NCBI RefSeq assembly: GCF_963664735.1
Contig: NZ_OY761553.1
Span: 3,593,001 to 3,657,000, forward strand
Length of the DNA stretch: 64,000 nucleotides
Direction of reading: 5' to 3'
Source: an uncultured Cohaesibacter sp.
GTDB lineage: Bacteria > Pseudomonadota > Alphaproteobacteria > Rhizobiales > Cohaesibacteraceae
A model generated the notes under the pieces. The model did no database searches and was not told the DNA's origin. It saw nothing but the letters and a program-made list of their open reading frames with translations. Of the stretch, positions 1-10,896 are shown one piece after another (the first letter of the stretch is position 1; each line of letters opens with the position of its first letter). A program made the position numbers and the translations under genes.

Positions 1-183
1 GCGGCGGCGTTTAGCCGCCTCCGTCTTGATTGCTTCTCGAAGATCTGCGTCATCATCCCGAATGCTTTTGTAGCGCACACTGGACCGATCAACTTGTAGA
101 ATGGCACACGCCCGCCGCTGGCTCACACCATGCTCTTTACAGGCATGGACCACAGCATCTCGCTTGCCGACAGGCGTCACCAT
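1..183 (-). CDS. IS3-family transposase OrfB, N-terminal part only
   Basis: The minus-strand translation from the ATG at 183 reads MVTPVGKRDAVVHACKEHG and continues with SQRRACAILQVDRSSVRYKS. This is the HTH_21-like N-terminal region of IS3 OrfB, which precedes the DDE integrase core. Only 61 codons are present before the window edge, so the catalytic residues cannot be seen. It lies in the -1 frame relative to orfA. Confidence 0.85.
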   Translation of the reverse strand, partial: MVTPVGKRDAVVHACKEHGVSQRRACAILQVDRSSVRYKSIRDDDADLREAIKTEAAKRRR

Positions 184-443
184 TTTTTTGAAGCGATATC
201 CTTCAAGACCGCATTGTCTAGCATCTGCTCGGCCAAAAGCTTTTTGAGCTTGGCATTTTCTTCTTCGAGTGCCTTCAGCTTACGAGCATCAGAGACATCC
301 ATGCCACCATATTTGGCCTTGTATTTGTAAAAGGATGCAGAGCTGATCCCATGCTTGCGACAAACCTCTGCGGTTGGAATCCCGGATTCCTGTTCCTTGA
401 TCATTCCAATGATCTGTTCTTCTGAAAATCGCGTGCGCTTCAT
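177..443 (-). CDS. IS3-family transposase OrfA (helix-turn-helix subunit)
   Basis: An 88-residue protein that starts MKRTRFSEEQIIGMIKEQE, a standard opening of IS407-type OrfA. Residues 5-50 form the HTH_Tnp_1 domain that binds the terminal repeats. Residues 55-85 are a leucine-rich coiled coil (LKALEEENAKLKKLLAEQ) that mediates multimerisation. The stop codon lies just downstream of the A7 run, where part of the ribosomes should shift by -1 into orfB. It looks intact. Confidence 0.9.
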   Translation of the reverse strand: MKRTRFSEEQIIGMIKEQESGIPTAEVCRKHGISSASFYKYKAKYGGMDVSDARKLKALEEENAKLKKLLAEQMLDNAVLKDIASKKW

Positions 444-508
444 TATCCGTCTCCGTTACGTGGGACGGACTCTACCAAATTCTGGACGAGTTTTGGGGGC
501 GCAGGTCA

Positions 509-760
509 CGCTGATAAACCAGACACATCGACACGTGGGTAATGGCATACTTGAACCGACAAACAAGTCTGCCGATCGAACATCCAAAGGGGAATCTCGA
601 GTGCGATATTGGACGTATCACCGACCTGGTGACATCGAGCAATTTGAATACCCGCCTTGTTTACGATCTTTTCGATCAGGACTTCTTGCCCGGACCAGGC
701 ATGAAATTCATAAAGCACGCGCCGTTGTGTGCTCTTATGGGTTTTGTTAAACCCGGTTGT
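509..760 (-). pseudogene. Small ORF remnant interrupted by the IS3 element
   Basis: The minus-strand frame reads LYEFHAWSGQEVLIEKIVNK, then ARCHQVG and LEIPLWMFDR. I recall this pattern from short proteins (about 100 residues) found next to transposases and recombinases in alphaproteobacteria; the function is unknown. The reading frame is conserved up to the IS end at 508, where the C-terminus is lost and the frame stops inside the IS. No good start codon is visible (a GTG just before LYEF is possible), so the 5' end is uncertain. I see nothing convincing in the rest of the stretch 761-1020. Confidence 0.4.
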
Positions 761-1020
761 ATAACGCGGAGCGCCCCCATTCCACCCGCGGCGTCCTGAC
801 CCCGAATGAGGTCTATGACACGACGAATGGAACAATAAAACTGGCAGCCTGAACCCAAAATCAGATCCACCTTGTTCAGGATGAAACATGGTCGAAAAAG
901 CAGGACCACCTCTGCCATCAATCAGTCTGAAGCAGATGCTCTACTTTTTGCAACAGAGTCGAACCAGTTCAGAAGGGGGAGCCTCCCGAACAAATTGAAC
1001 CGAATTGCTGATCATTATCA

Positions 1021-1887
1021 TCATTCTTTCTCGACTGTAACTTGCACTGACATATCGATTAAGTCACTGCATGTTCCATGAAAATTGCCCGTTACCGGAG
1101 TAATTTGCCGGATATCGCGCCCTACCGCAACGGGAATAAGATTACTCGATCCAACGGTTCTGTTTGTCGGGTCAAATGGAATCCAGCCAGCTCCAGGAAC
1201 ATAGATCTCGACCCACGCATGAGTTGCCCCAGCATCAAGCGATCCAATGTAGATCTCGTCAGGATTGTATAGATAGCCTGAAACGATACGTGCTCCAAAG
1301 CCGAGTGTTCTAGCGGCTTCCAAAAATAGAACTGCAAAGTCACGGCATGAACCTGATGCCTTGTTTAAGGTTTCGGTTGGGTCCTGTGTTCCTTCTGCCT
1401 CACGGGACTTGTAAGAAATTTGGGAGAATATCCCGTTTGAAATATCCTTGAGTAATGCAAGGGTGTCTGTAGGCCGTTGCATTATGAAGCCCTCAATCCA
1501 GTTTTCTAACAGGCTTTTCGGGTCTGCATACTGGGGATGAAGAAGAGCTCCAAGATCAGCCCAATCGTCGTCGGAGTATAGAAATGGATATCTGGAGGCC
1601 GTTGGTGCAATATCGAAAACAGGCCACGTTGCGGCTGTGAGTTCCACAATAGAGCAACTCGTAATCGAGAGATAGTCAGTGGGAGAAGAAAATTCGGCGA
1701 TTGCAATGGAGTTTCCAGCAACATCATGCGACCAGTTTATTTTTGCTTGTGGGGCTATTTCAAGATCGAACAAGATCAGCTTAAGATCCGGTGACTCTCG
1801 GGGGCGTAGTGAGAATCTATGCGGTCCGAGCACTATTTTCCTTGCATAGCTATAAGTCGTGCCGTGTTGAATTTTAAGTCGTACCAT
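1021..1887 (-). CDS. Transglutaminase-like cysteine-protease-fold protein
   Basis: A 288-residue protein from the ATG at 1887 (MVRLKIQHGTTYSYA), which has AGGG a few bases upstream; an in-frame ATG at 1902 is the alternative. Residues 1-80 match the bacterial transglutaminase-like N-terminal domain. The core contains the catalytic Cys in GSCRDFAVLFLEAARTLG, the His in THAWVEIYVPG and the Asp in GWIPFDPTNR, so the Cys-His-Asp triad is complete. There is no signal peptide. Such proteins occur widely in Rhizobiales; substrates are unknown and may be peptidase-type. It lies downstream of the glucan synthase on the same strand, with a gap of about 280 bp, and a second family member is at 13797. 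Confidence 0.85.
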   Translation of the reverse strand: MVRLKIQHGTTYSYARKIVLGPHRFSLRPRESPDLKLILFDLEIAPQAKINWSHDVAGNSIAIAEFSSPTDYLSITSCSIVELTAATWPVFDIAPTASRYPFLYSDDDWADLGALLHPQYADPKSLLENWIEGFIMQRPTDTLALLKDISNGIFSQISYKSREAEGTQDPTETLNKASGSCRDFAVLFLEAARTLGFGARIVSGYLYNPDEIYIGSLDAGATHAWVEIYVPGAGWIPFDPTNRTVGSSNLIPVAVGRDIRQITPVTGNFHGTCSDLIDMSVQVTVEKE

Positions 1888-2167
1888 TGATACCCTGTCC
1901 ATCAGCTATTCGGTGCGTAGGCGCTGCCCTATGGTTAGTGTTTTTAGAAAGAGCCGTGAGTTGCGCATGATGTGCCAGGAGGCGGCATTTTTTAGTCGCC
2001 ATGCGAGGCAGCTGCTGCTGAGCAAATCAAAACACTAAAAGCTTGCTTGATAAGCGTCATAGCGATGACTACGTGTTCTGTTGGAACAGCTATCAGGTTT
2101 TGAGAGTACCTTTTTAGCAAGGGGCTTTGCGAATATGCCGGGCAAAATCAAGCAAGTGGTCAGCAAG

Positions 2168-5100
2168 TCACTCGTTAAGAAAGTCTGCTTCCGTTTCATG
2201 CCTCAACAAATCAAATTGCAGGCTATGATATGCTCCATCCAAATGAACGCGTACGCTGTTATTCTTCACTGAATGCGGTTTGCCATCCAGAGTAGCGACT
2301 GCTCTGTCCTCTTTGTCTACAAAAGTCTGCGAAACAGCAATGTCATAGTCGGTCTCATCGACCCGCACATGCAGGTGAAAGCTTGGCCAGCTTTTCGGAA
2401 TACAAGGAGAAATATTCAGCGTTTTTCCTTCGCGCCTCAACCCGAGAATTCCAGAGATGCCAGCCTGATACATCCATCCGGCAGAACCTGTATACCAGGT
2501 CCACCCACCGCGTCCGACATGAGGCGCGACAGAATAGACATCTGCGGCAATCACATAGGGTTCCACCTTGTATCGCTCTGTTGCCTCTGGGGTTAGTGCA
2601 TGATTGACCGGATTGACCAATGACAAAAGCGCATGTGCCTTCTCGCCTTCCCCCAGTTGAGCAAAGGCTAGGATCGCCCACATCGCTGCGTGAGTATATT
2701 GTCCGCCATTCTCGCGTAACCCCGGCGGATAGCCCTGGATATAACCTGGATCACTGGCAGACTGATCGAAGGGGGGAGTGAACAACAAGGCCAAGCCCTC
2801 ATCCCTGAGTACCAGATGTTGATCTAGAGACTGCATGGCCATTCGTGCGCGATCCCTGTCTGCCGCACCAGACAAGACAGCCCATGATTGGGCGATGGAA
2901 TCGATTTTGCATTCTTCACTGATCGACGCTCCCAGCCAGAGGCCATCATCAAAGGTTGCCCGACGATACCATTGCCCATCCCATGCAGTATTTTCAAGGG
3001 ACGAGAGCAAGGAGATTGCATGTGTGGTCCAGAGTTTAGCCCGTTTGGGATCACGTTTTTCTGCCAACGGTGCAAAAAGATGAATGCTCCGCAAAAGCAG
3101 CCAACCGAGCCAAACGCTTGTTCCCTTGCCTGCTTCACCAACACGGTTCATGCCGTCATTCCAGTCGCCAGTGCCGATTAGCGGCAAACCGTTTTCTCCC
3201 GTTAAAGTTAGACACAAATCCAGAGCACGGGCGCAATGCTCAAACAGGCTTCCTGTTTGGTCGGAAATGTCTGGCACGAAGAAGGCATCATGGGTTCCTT
3301 CTGCCAACAGAGGACCATCCAGAAACGGCAGTTCTTCATCGAGAATGGCATCATCCCCGGTTTGGACAATGTAAGTTGCCGTGGCAAAGGCCAACCATAC
3401 CCGGTCATCGGAAATGTGCGTGCGGACCCCCTGGCCTGAATGAGGGAGCCACCAATGCTGGACGTCACCTTCCACGAACTGCCTTCCGGCAGCAAGGAGA
3501 AGATGCTTTCGCGTTTCCTCCGGTTGAGAGAAGGTCAGTGCGATATGGTCCTGCATCTGGTCTCGGAACCCATAGGCTCCACTTGCCTGATAAAATCCTG
3601 AGCGCGCCCAGATGCGGCAAGCTTGCGTCTGATAGAGGAGCCAACCATTGAGCATGATGTCCATGGCACGATCGGGGGTTTTAACCTGAACCGCTCCCAA
3701 ACTATCCCTCCAATAGCGTTGAACCCCGGACAGGCACGCATCGATATCACAGGTGCGGTATTGGGTGATAATTTCACGAGCGCCCTCTCTGGTGCGACTT
3801 TGTCCAAGAAGGGAGACAAAATCGTGGCTCTCACCCGGTTCCAACACAACGGTGGTGCGCAGTGCTGCACACGGATCAAGGCACGCACCCATGGTGCTAG
3901 AGAGTGCTTTTTTACCTCTCATGGCTTCCGGATGGGCAAGGCTGCTGTTTCGTCCGATAAAGCCGGTTCGATCGGCCGTCCATTCCTGCTGAAGACCGTT
4001 AGAATCGGCAAATGCAACCCTATCGGGGAAGGCTGTATTCCACGGTTTGGTTGCAAACAGAGCGCCGGTTTCTTCATCTCGCTCGCTTAGAACAAAAGGC
4101 TCGGACTTGACCCGGGACGAACCTAAAACCCAGTCATTGTAGACCGTGACGGACAAGTGCCGCCTCCGATTGGACCTGTTGGTCAATGTTAACTTGGAAA
4201 TCCTGATCGGATCCGACAGAGGTACGAATTGCACCAAACTGGAGTGGATCCCACTTGCGGCATGCTCGAACGAGCTGTAGCCGAACCCGTGGCGCGTTAT
4301 GTAGGTGCCTTTGTCACGAATGGGTTGAGCCGTCGGACACCAAACCGCACCACTCTCCTCATCGCGAATATAAACTGCCTCACCCGCAGGATCAGCCACC
4401 GGATCATTGGACCACGGCGTTAGCTGGTTCTCGCGGCTATTCTCTGCCCAGCAATATCCGCTCCCCGTCTCCGAGACCTGAAAGCCGAAATGTGGATTGG
4501 CAATCACATTGATCCATGGTGCAGGCGTAGTGTCGTTATCCTTCAGAGTGATGACATATTCTGTGCCATCTTTATCGAAGCCTCCAATCCCGTTGAAAAA
4601 CTCCAGATCCTTTGGCTGTGGCAAGAGGTCCTGGTCTGAGACAATGACGGGAATAGGAGATGCACTGCCAACACCAGTCCTTGACGCCTCGTCCGACTGG
4701 AAAATACGGCCCAATTGCTCAGATAGGGACCCGTGATTGGCTACAAGCGACACGCGTGCAACCGAAACCAGAAGGGATTTTGCTTCCAGACTGATCTGGT
4801 CTGAGCGCAGAAGCAAGACAGATCCATGTTCATTTTCATTGCGGATCTGAGACGATCTCATCGCCGTTTGTATTGCGGACTGCAAATCCTGGATGTAGCT
4901 GGTTGAAAGATCGTTCAATATGATGAGATCGATATGGAGCCCTTTCATACGCCAATAGGCATAGGCACGAAGCAGCCGTCTCACGAGCGGCAAGCCATCC
5001 ATGTCTGATATCCGTAACAGGACGATGGGAAGGTCTCCGGAAATTGACAATGGCCACAGCGCTGATTGGCGTCCAGCCCCACTGGCGACCACTGAAGCAG

Positions 5101-8100
5101 ACGCACGGAATCGGGCATCTGAATAGAGAAGTGCCGAGGTCAAACTCTGGAAATCTGCCGCTTCGCTTGAAGACACGTTCAGGTGGCGCAATTGCACCTG
5201 CGCCTGTGTCCAAGCCAAAGTTTTTGCTCGATCATAGGAATTGTGGTCGTGGTGCTTATCAAGCAAATTCATCAACTCGGAACGAGACGCTGCCACCAAC
5301 GTCCAAAAAGTGATGTGCAATGTTTCGCCGGGAGCGATGCTGACCCGATGCCTTAGGGAAAAGATCGGATCCAGGACTGTACCCGTTGTATTGGAAAGCG
5401 AAGCCTTGTCGTTTAAAGCTTTTGCATTGGCAAGCGAGCGATTGCGCCCAAAAAACTTCAGCCTGTCCGTTTCATATTGTGGCTCTTGCGCTATTTCCCC
5501 TTCCACAATTGCAAAATGACTAACCCAGACTTCCGGCTCGTCTGGTGAACGACGACGACGATTTGCCAGGAGCCCCCCAAATTCGGGCAGATATTCCGTT
5601 TCAACAAACATCTTGGAAAAGACAGGATGAGCGGCATCCGATATCGGGGAAGCAAGAACCAGCTCGCTATAGGACGTGACTTCAATATGACGCGCTCTTA
5701 GCCCCGCATTGGAGAGCGTTATCCGTCTCACTTCACCATCATCTTCACCCGAAACCAGCACGTCCATACGACAGGAGAGCAATCCGTTGCGGCAGGAATA
5801 CTCCCCATAATCCTCGGCAAAGACTACTTGCTGTTGTTTCAGGTCTCGTTTGGCCAGATGACCGGCAGGAGACCAAACAGAGCCGGAATCGACATCTTTG
5901 AGGAAGATGAAAGAACCGAAGTTTTCGTGGGTGGAATCCTCACTCCAGCGCGAAATGGCAATCTCGCCCCACCGGCTGTAACCGGCGCCGCGTGCTGTCA
6001 ACATCACACTATAGCTGCCATTTGAGAGCAAATGGGTAATTGGTGCCCCAACCAGTGGAGACTTGAAGCGCCGGATTGTGGGCTCGTTGAATATGGCCTC
6101 TTCAGTTGAGGCTTTCACTTCTTCGGCTCCGGGATGAACCAGTGGCACATAACGCGGTCTGCGTTCTTGCAACAAAAGCTCGCTGGCCATGATGAGCGGA
6201 TCGCTGTGAAAACGGGATCGTATGAGCCCGTCATGCATAACGTTGGCGATGGCAACAATGGTCATGCCCTGATGATGGGCCATCACATTGCGGACGATTG
6301 CCACTTTCTGCCCATCGGGCAATCGGGATTGCGTGAAATCCAGGGCCTCATAAAATCCGTAAGGTCCGCATCCTCCCAGATCAGCGATCCGATTATAGTT
6401 GATCGAGGCATTGCGGGCGTCGAACATCGCAGCCAACCCCGTCGCATAGGGAGCAATCACACGGTTCTCTGAAAGCCCGCGCTTCAACCCCAGACCGGGA
6501 ACCCCAAAATTGGAATATTGATAGGTGAACTCGATATCCCGGGCGTTAAACGCTGATTCAGAGATGCCCCAAGGTAGGTTCAGCTTTCTGCCATAGCCTT
6601 GCTGAAGCGCCACAACGCGACGGTTGGTGTCATTGAGAAGGCTATCAGTGGGAGCCTGCATCACCAGAGAAGGCATCAGATATTCAAACATCGAACCTGA
6701 CCAGGAAACAAGGGCAGACCCATTTTTGTCTGGCGTCGATTGTCGTCCGAGTCTAAACCAGTGGCGTGTCGGAATATCCCCTTTTGCGATGGCCACAAAG
6801 CTCGCAAGATTGGCTTCGGAGGCGAGAAGATCATAGCAATTCTCATCAAGCTTGTTCTCGGCACGCGCATAACCGATGGAGAGCAGTTTCCGCTTTTGGA
6901 CAAAGAGGAATGTGAAATCCATAGCCAACGCCATGTTTCGCGCTTCATCAGCCATAGCGTCCAAACGAAGGCTCAAATGATCCCGCACCTCTGGGGAAGC
7001 GGACAGGTCTCTTTCAAACTCGCGAATTCTGCGCGATAGCGCTGTGGTCCAGTAGACCAGGTCCGGCATACGGTCTTTTTCCGGAATAATGGAAACCTCA
7101 TTTGCCAGCACAACCGATTTTCTTGCAATACGGCCCATTCTTGGCGCGATTACCTCTAGGTCCTGAGCCCCATTTAGTCCGGACTTGAGTTCTTCATATA
7201 GCAGGCCAAGGCGTTGAGTGCTGGCAGACTTGACCATGACGGTCTCAAACGCCTCAAGCGCCAACATGAGCGTGTCGTTCATTCCCACTCGCACTGTAGC
7301 AATGGGTAAGTCAGCTTTCCATTCAGCACATGCTCTTGACAGAGCGATCAGATGGCCAGCAAGGTTTCCGCTATCCACCGTGGAGACATAAGCTGGCTCG
7401 AGAACCTTTAAGTTGGTTGTGTCATACCAGTTGAAGAAATGTCCGCGGAAACGTTCCATGCGACGCAGGGTTTCAAAGCAAGATTCCAGCCGTTCGACCG
7501 TCTCGCTTTTTCCTGCCCATCCGAAATCATAGGCAGCGCCAGCCGATAAAAGATAAAGCCCAATATTGGTCGGAGATGTCCTGTGTGCGATGACTGGCTT
7601 GGGGTCTTCCTGAAAATTGTCAGGAGGAAGCATATTGTCAGCGGGAGTGACGAATCTTTCGAAATAGCGCCAAGTGCGGCGTGCTATCGCACGCAGACGC
7701 TCTTTCTCAGTCGGTGTTAATTCGGCGTTCTTTGCCTTGTCAGATGTGCGGCTGATCTGAAAAGCAACGAGAGGAGCGATAAGCCAAAGACAGGCAAAGA
7801 CTCCCGTGATCGGCAATGACTGAAGGGACAAAGCAGCCAGTCCCGCGATCATGACAAGGCCCAACGCTGTTCCGCCGATCATTAGTCGGTAAAACCCCGA
7901 AAGCTTCAGTTCACACGCAAGCTCTGCCTGAGCCGCAGTAACCCACTGCAGCATATGGCTGTGCGTCACATAGAGTCTCTTGACTGATTTTATAATGGCG
8001 CGCCCCATGATCGCGGCCTGATGAGGCAGGAAGACAAGCGACAACAAGGTCTTGATTGCCGCTGCATTGAATTCCGCTCCCAGCATTTGGAAATGGCTAT

Positions 8101-10690
8101 TGATGCGTATCCCCATATTCCTGGGAATAACGGCAAAGAAGCAAGATACGAATTCGGGAATAGCCACGGCACAAAGAACGAAACACGTGCCCAACAGAGC
8201 CGACGAAAAGGGCAGCATCCAAACCAGCCCGAGACACGCCAACAAGGTGGGAGCAACCAGAGATCGCCTTAAATTGTCAAGAATTTTCGCGAAGCCGATC
8301 AGATCTACCGACTTAATATGGCTGGGCCATGCCAATACCCACGGGAGCAATTGCCAATCGCCTCGGACCCAGCGGTCTTGGCGTTTGCATGCCACATCGT
8401 AGCGAGAGGGAAAATCGTCGATGACTTCAATGTCTGAAACCAGACCTGAACGAACGAATATCCCTTCGAGCAGATCGTGGCTGAGGACAGCATTCTCGGG
8501 AATGCGATTGGCCAGAGCGGCCTCAAAGGCATCTACGTCATAAATTCCCTTGCCAGTATAAGAGCCCTCACCAAATAGATCTTGGTAAACATCGGAAATG
8601 GCAGAAGAGTAAGGGTCTATGCCTCCGGGTGCAGAAAAGACCCGGTGATAAAGAGTATTTTTCCCCTTGGTTGTGAGTGTGGGGGTTACTCTCGGCTGGA
8701 GAATACCGTAGCCGTTGACAATGCGTTGCGTCTCTTTGTTTAAAACCGGACGATTAAGGGGATGCGACATTTTACCGATTAGCTTGCGGGCGACGTCCCT
8801 TGGCAATCGGGTGTCAGCATCCATCGTGATTACGTAGCGAACTTTGTCCGGAACCCAGGGAATTGTGCCATCGAGAGCAATGAAAGTGGTGTCCTTTGCC
8901 CCTCGCAGTAATCGATTGAGCTCTTGCAGCTTTCCTCGCTTGCGCTCCCAACCCATCCATTTGCCCTCAGACGCATTGAACTGTCGATCTCGAACAAGAA
9001 GAAGAAAACGCTTGCCCGCTACGCCTAATCCATAACGTTTATTCAATTGCTCGATTGCTGTTTCGCCATCTGCGATCATAGCATCTTCTCCAGCGAGGAA
9101 CTTCTGGTCTGCATCCATACGATCAAGCAGCAATGCGAATGTGAGATCGTCTTCCGGGCCGGACAGATAATGGACTTCAAGGAGTTCAATCTGCCTGAGG
9201 AGCTCTTCCGAATTGCTCAGCATGGTCGGAACGACCACCATGGTTCGCGAGTCTATGGAGACGCCGTGCTCAAACTCCATGCTGGGCAGGATAACCGGGC
9301 CAAAGCTCCAGATCACAAACCGGTTTACGAATGCTGTCGCTGCCTCCGTTGCGGGAATGAAACCGGCCAAACAAAGCAGAGTCCCGACAGGGATACTTGA
9401 GATATTCAAAGCCCAAATGCTCGCCCATAGCATCATGAGGGCGATACAGGAGATAAGACCGACATAGCCGCCAACGCCCAACCGTTGACTGAAGCGGAGT
9501 ATCGACAGGCGCATGGGGGGCTTGAAGTCTATTTTGGTTTCTAGCTGCGGTCGTCCATCTAGAAGCAGATAGTAACCGGGATCTGAGAGGCGGCTGTCTT
9601 GCGACGCTGCACTTCCTGCGCTTGATACCAGCACCATGACCTGTCTCGTCACCTCGATTTCCGATAAAGGCGATCTGCGTGCCAGAACCTCAATAGCGTT
9701 GCGATACATGTCCCGCGTTGCAAAGTCCATCAGAGCAAAAGTTCCGCTTTTTCTCAGTTCAGCATCAACCAGATTCACGCTTTCAAACGCGTCCGACCAC
9801 TCAATGCCTGAAATAAGGCGCAAACTGGTTATTATGTTACGGACGGACAGGTTGGAGGCGCCAAGATTTTGTTGCGAGCGCAAAACAACCTCATCAATAG
9901 AGCAACCTTCACTAGATAGCCGCTCTTCAAGCCACGCCAGTATGGGCAAACAATCGGCATCATAGTCACGCAAACGCTTGGCCAGCTGCGCTGCGAACCG
10001 TTCGGGCAAAGGCGCGGTTGAAATACCGGCTAAAGCAACATCAGAAGCGACTTTTTTTACCAAAATCTGGTCGACGAGGGTGTCGGCCGCAATACGGCTG
10101 TTTCGACCGGCGACGATCTGATCTGCCAGACGTCGAAGATTCTCAATCAACACAATACGGAGCGTGATAGGAAGTGCCCAAAGTTCGCCCATGGAAAGCG
10201 GATGGACTGTTTGATAGGCGCGAATAAACCTTAGAAATATTTCGGGATCAAAATGACTGTCTGTATGAGCAACAAAGGCCCAAGCTATGCCGAAAACGCG
10301 AGGATAGCCAGCCAAGGGTCCATCAATCAATTTGGGCAGTTGCTGGTAGTAGCTTAGAGGGAGGCTGCTTTTAACGGCGCGTATCTGCTCATCTACCAGA
10401 TAATAGTTATCGAGTAGCCATTCCGCAGCTGGAACCAAATTCTGATGTTTTTCCAGCTCTTCTGCGTTGGAAAGATAAGCTGCATGAATCGCATTGGCAT
10501 TCTCTTTGAGGCGCTTTTGTAACGAAGATACTCTTGGTGGGGTTGTCGAAACCACCTGTGCAACTGCGAGCGATTTCGCATGAAGCTCCAGGCGCTCGGC
10601 ACTGAATAATTCTTCTCTGATGGGAGAAGTATCCCGCCAAAGTCCGGAGGCTCGTCCATTTAAATTAGCAAGAAATGACAGAGGTATCAT
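2168..10690 (-). CDS. ndvB: Cyclic beta-1,2-glucan synthase
   Basis: A giant inner-membrane enzyme that builds periplasmic cyclic beta-1,2-glucans from UDP-glucose, needed for osmoadaptation and host interaction in rhizobia. I prefer the ATG at 10690 (2,840 residues, close to the roughly 2,830 of NdvB/ChvB) over the ORF start at 10759. TM segments lie near residues 408-460. The GT84 transferase domain follows, with DADTR near residue 624 and RQDRWVRGDWQL near 772, and more TM helices come after it. The C-terminal half holds the glycoamylase-like region and two beta-sandwich/GH94 phosphorylase-like modules, with GDWNDGMNR near residue 2506 and TGSAGWMYQAG near the end; these control ring length. 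The frame is unbroken. The gene is monocistronic or leads into the transglutaminase gene, and an FNR-like site lies in its upstream region. Confidence 0.96.
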   Translation of the reverse strand: MIPLSFLANLNGRASGLWRDTSPIREELFSAERLELHAKSLAVAQVVSTTPPRVSSLQKRLKENANAIHAAYLSNAEELEKHQNLVPAAEWLLDNYYLVDEQIRAVKSSLPLSYYQQLPKLIDGPLAGYPRVFGIAWAFVAHTDSHFDPEIFLRFIRAYQTVHPLSMGELWALPITLRIVLIENLRRLADQIVAGRNSRIAADTLVDQILVKKVASDVALAGISTAPLPERFAAQLAKRLRDYDADCLPILAWLEERLSSEGCSIDEVVLRSQQNLGASNLSVRNIITSLRLISGIEWSDAFESVNLVDAELRKSGTFALMDFATRDMYRNAIEVLARRSPLSEIEVTRQVMVLVSSAGSAASQDSRLSDPGYYLLLDGRPQLETKIDFKPPMRLSILRFSQRLGVGGYVGLISCIALMMLWASIWALNISSIPVGTLLCLAGFIPATEAATAFVNRFVIWSFGPVILPSMEFEHGVSIDSRTMVVVPTMLSNSEELLRQIELLEVHYLSGPEDDLTFALLLDRMDADQKFLAGEDAMIADGETAIEQLNKRYGLGVAGKRFLLLVRDRQFNASEGKWMGWERKRGKLQELNRLLRGAKDTTFIALDGTIPWVPDKVRYVITMDADTRLPRDVARKLIGKMSHPLNRPVLNKETQRIVNGYGILQPRVTPTLTTKGKNTLYHRVFSAPGGIDPYSSAISDVYQDLFGEGSYTGKGIYDVDAFEAALANRIPENAVLSHDLLEGIFVRSGLVSDIEVIDDFPSRYDVACKRQDRWVRGDWQLLPWVLAWPSHIKSVDLIGFAKILDNLRRSLVAPTLLACLGLVWMLPFSSALLGTCFVLCAVAIPEFVSCFFAVIPRNMGIRINSHFQMLGAEFNAAAIKTLLSLVFLPHQAAIMGRAIIKSVKRLYVTHSHMLQWVTAAQAELACELKLSGFYRLMIGGTALGLVMIAGLAALSLQSLPITGVFACLWLIAPLVAFQISRTSDKAKNAELTPTEKERLRAIARRTWRYFERFVTPADNMLPPDNFQEDPKPVIAHRTSPTNIGLYLLSAGAAYDFGWAGKSETVERLESCFETLRRMERFRGHFFNWYDTTNLKVLEPAYVSTVDSGNLAGHLIALSRACAEWKADLPIATVRVGMNDTLMLALEAFETVMVKSASTQRLGLLYEELKSGLNGAQDLEVIAPRMGRIARKSVVLANEVSIIPEKDRMPDLVYWTTALSRRIREFERDLSASPEVRDHLSLRLDAMADEARNMALAMDFTFLFVQKRKLLSIGYARAENKLDENCYDLLASEANLASFVAIAKGDIPTRHWFRLGRQSTPDKNGSALVSWSGSMFEYLMPSLVMQAPTDSLLNDTNRRVVALQQGYGRKLNLPWGISESAFNARDIEFTYQYSNFGVPGLGLKRGLSENRVIAPYATGLAAMFDARNASINYNRIADLGGCGPYGFYEALDFTQSRLPDGQKVAIVRNVMAHHQGMTIVAIANVMHDGLIRSRFHSDPLIMASELLLQERRPRYVPLVHPGAEEVKASTEEAIFNEPTIRRFKSPLVGAPITHLLSNGSYSVMLTARGAGYSRWGEIAISRWSEDSTHENFGSFIFLKDVDSGSVWSPAGHLAKRDLKQQQVVFAEDYGEYSCRNGLLSCRMDVLVSGEDDGEVRRITLSNAGLRARHIEVTSYSELVLASPISDAAHPVFSKMFVETEYLPEFGGLLANRRRRSPDEPEVWVSHFAIVEGEIAQEPQYETDRLKFFGRNRSLANAKALNDKASLSNTTGTVLDPIFSLRHRVSIAPGETLHITFWTLVAASRSELMNLLDKHHDHNSYDRAKTLAWTQAQVQLRHLNVSSSEAADFQSLTSALLYSDARFRASASVVASGAGRQSALWPLSISGDLPIVLLRISDMDGLPLVRRLLRAYAYWRMKGLHIDLIILNDLSTSYIQDLQSAIQTAMRSSQIRNENEHGSVLLLRSDQISLEAKSLLVSVARVSLVANHGSLSEQLGRIFQSDEASRTGVGSASPIPVIVSDQDLLPQPKDLEFFNGIGGFDKDGTEYVITLKDNDTTPAPWINVIANPHFGFQVSETGSGYCWAENSRENQLTPWSNDPVADPAGEAVYIRDEESGAVWCPTAQPIRDKGTYITRHGFGYSSFEHAASGIHSSLVQFVPLSDPIRISKLTLTNRSNRRRHLSVTVYNDWVLGSSRVKSEPFVLSERDEETGALFATKPWNTAFPDRVAFADSNGLQQEWTADRTGFIGRNSSLAHPEAMRGKKALSSTMGACLDPCAALRTTVVLEPGESHDFVSLLGQSRTREGAREIITQYRTCDIDACLSGVQRYWRDSLGAVQVKTPDRAMDIMLNGWLLYQTQACRIWARSGFYQASGAYGFRDQMQDHIALTFSQPEETRKHLLLAAGRQFVEGDVQHWWLPHSGQGVRTHISDDRVWLAFATATYIVQTGDDAILDEELPFLDGPLLAEGTHDAFFVPDISDQTGSLFEHCARALDLCLTLTGENGLPLIGTGDWNDGMNRVGEAGKGTSVWLGWLLLRSIHLFAPLAEKRDPKRAKLWTTHAISLLSSLENTAWDGQWYRRATFDDGLWLGASISEECKIDSIAQSWAVLSGAADRDRARMAMQSLDQHLVLRDEGLALLFTPPFDQSASDPGYIQGYPPGLRENGGQYTHAAMWAILAFAQLGEGEKAHALLSLVNPVNHALTPEATERYKVEPYVIAADVYSVAPHVGRGGWTWYTGSAGWMYQAGISGILGLRREGKTLNISPCIPKSWPSFHLHVRVDETDYDIAVSQTFVDKEDRAVATLDGKPHSVKNNSVRVHLDGAYHSLQFDLLRHETEADFLNE

Positions 10691-10896
10691 TGTAACCCTT
10701 TCGCACCGTGCCACTGGTGTGACAAAGCAATGCAGAAACCTAAGGCCGCTGGCAGTCATTTCGTTTTAGAGAATTAGAGGTATAGAATATTGATCGGGCC
10801 TATTGATCAGTTTCATTCCATGCGAACGCACAGCCTGAAGACCGGACCACTTGCCAGAGGTCATCTATTCAAGCTATCAACCTTTTAAAATTTGGC

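Larger units (their letters stand above)
1..508 (-). mobile_element. IS3-family insertion sequence, partial (cut by left window edge)
   Basis: The element has an orfA (177-443) and the first 61 codons of an orfB (183 to the edge). The outer end is at about 490-508, where the minus strand reads TGACCTGCGCCCCCAAAA, a typical IS3-family (IS407-like) terminal sequence. A run of seven A residues at the orfA/orfB overlap is the usual slippery site for -1 frameshifting to the OrfAB fusion transposase. The other end and the rest of orfB lie outside the window. The element abuts and truncates a small ORF at 509-760. Confidence 0.85.
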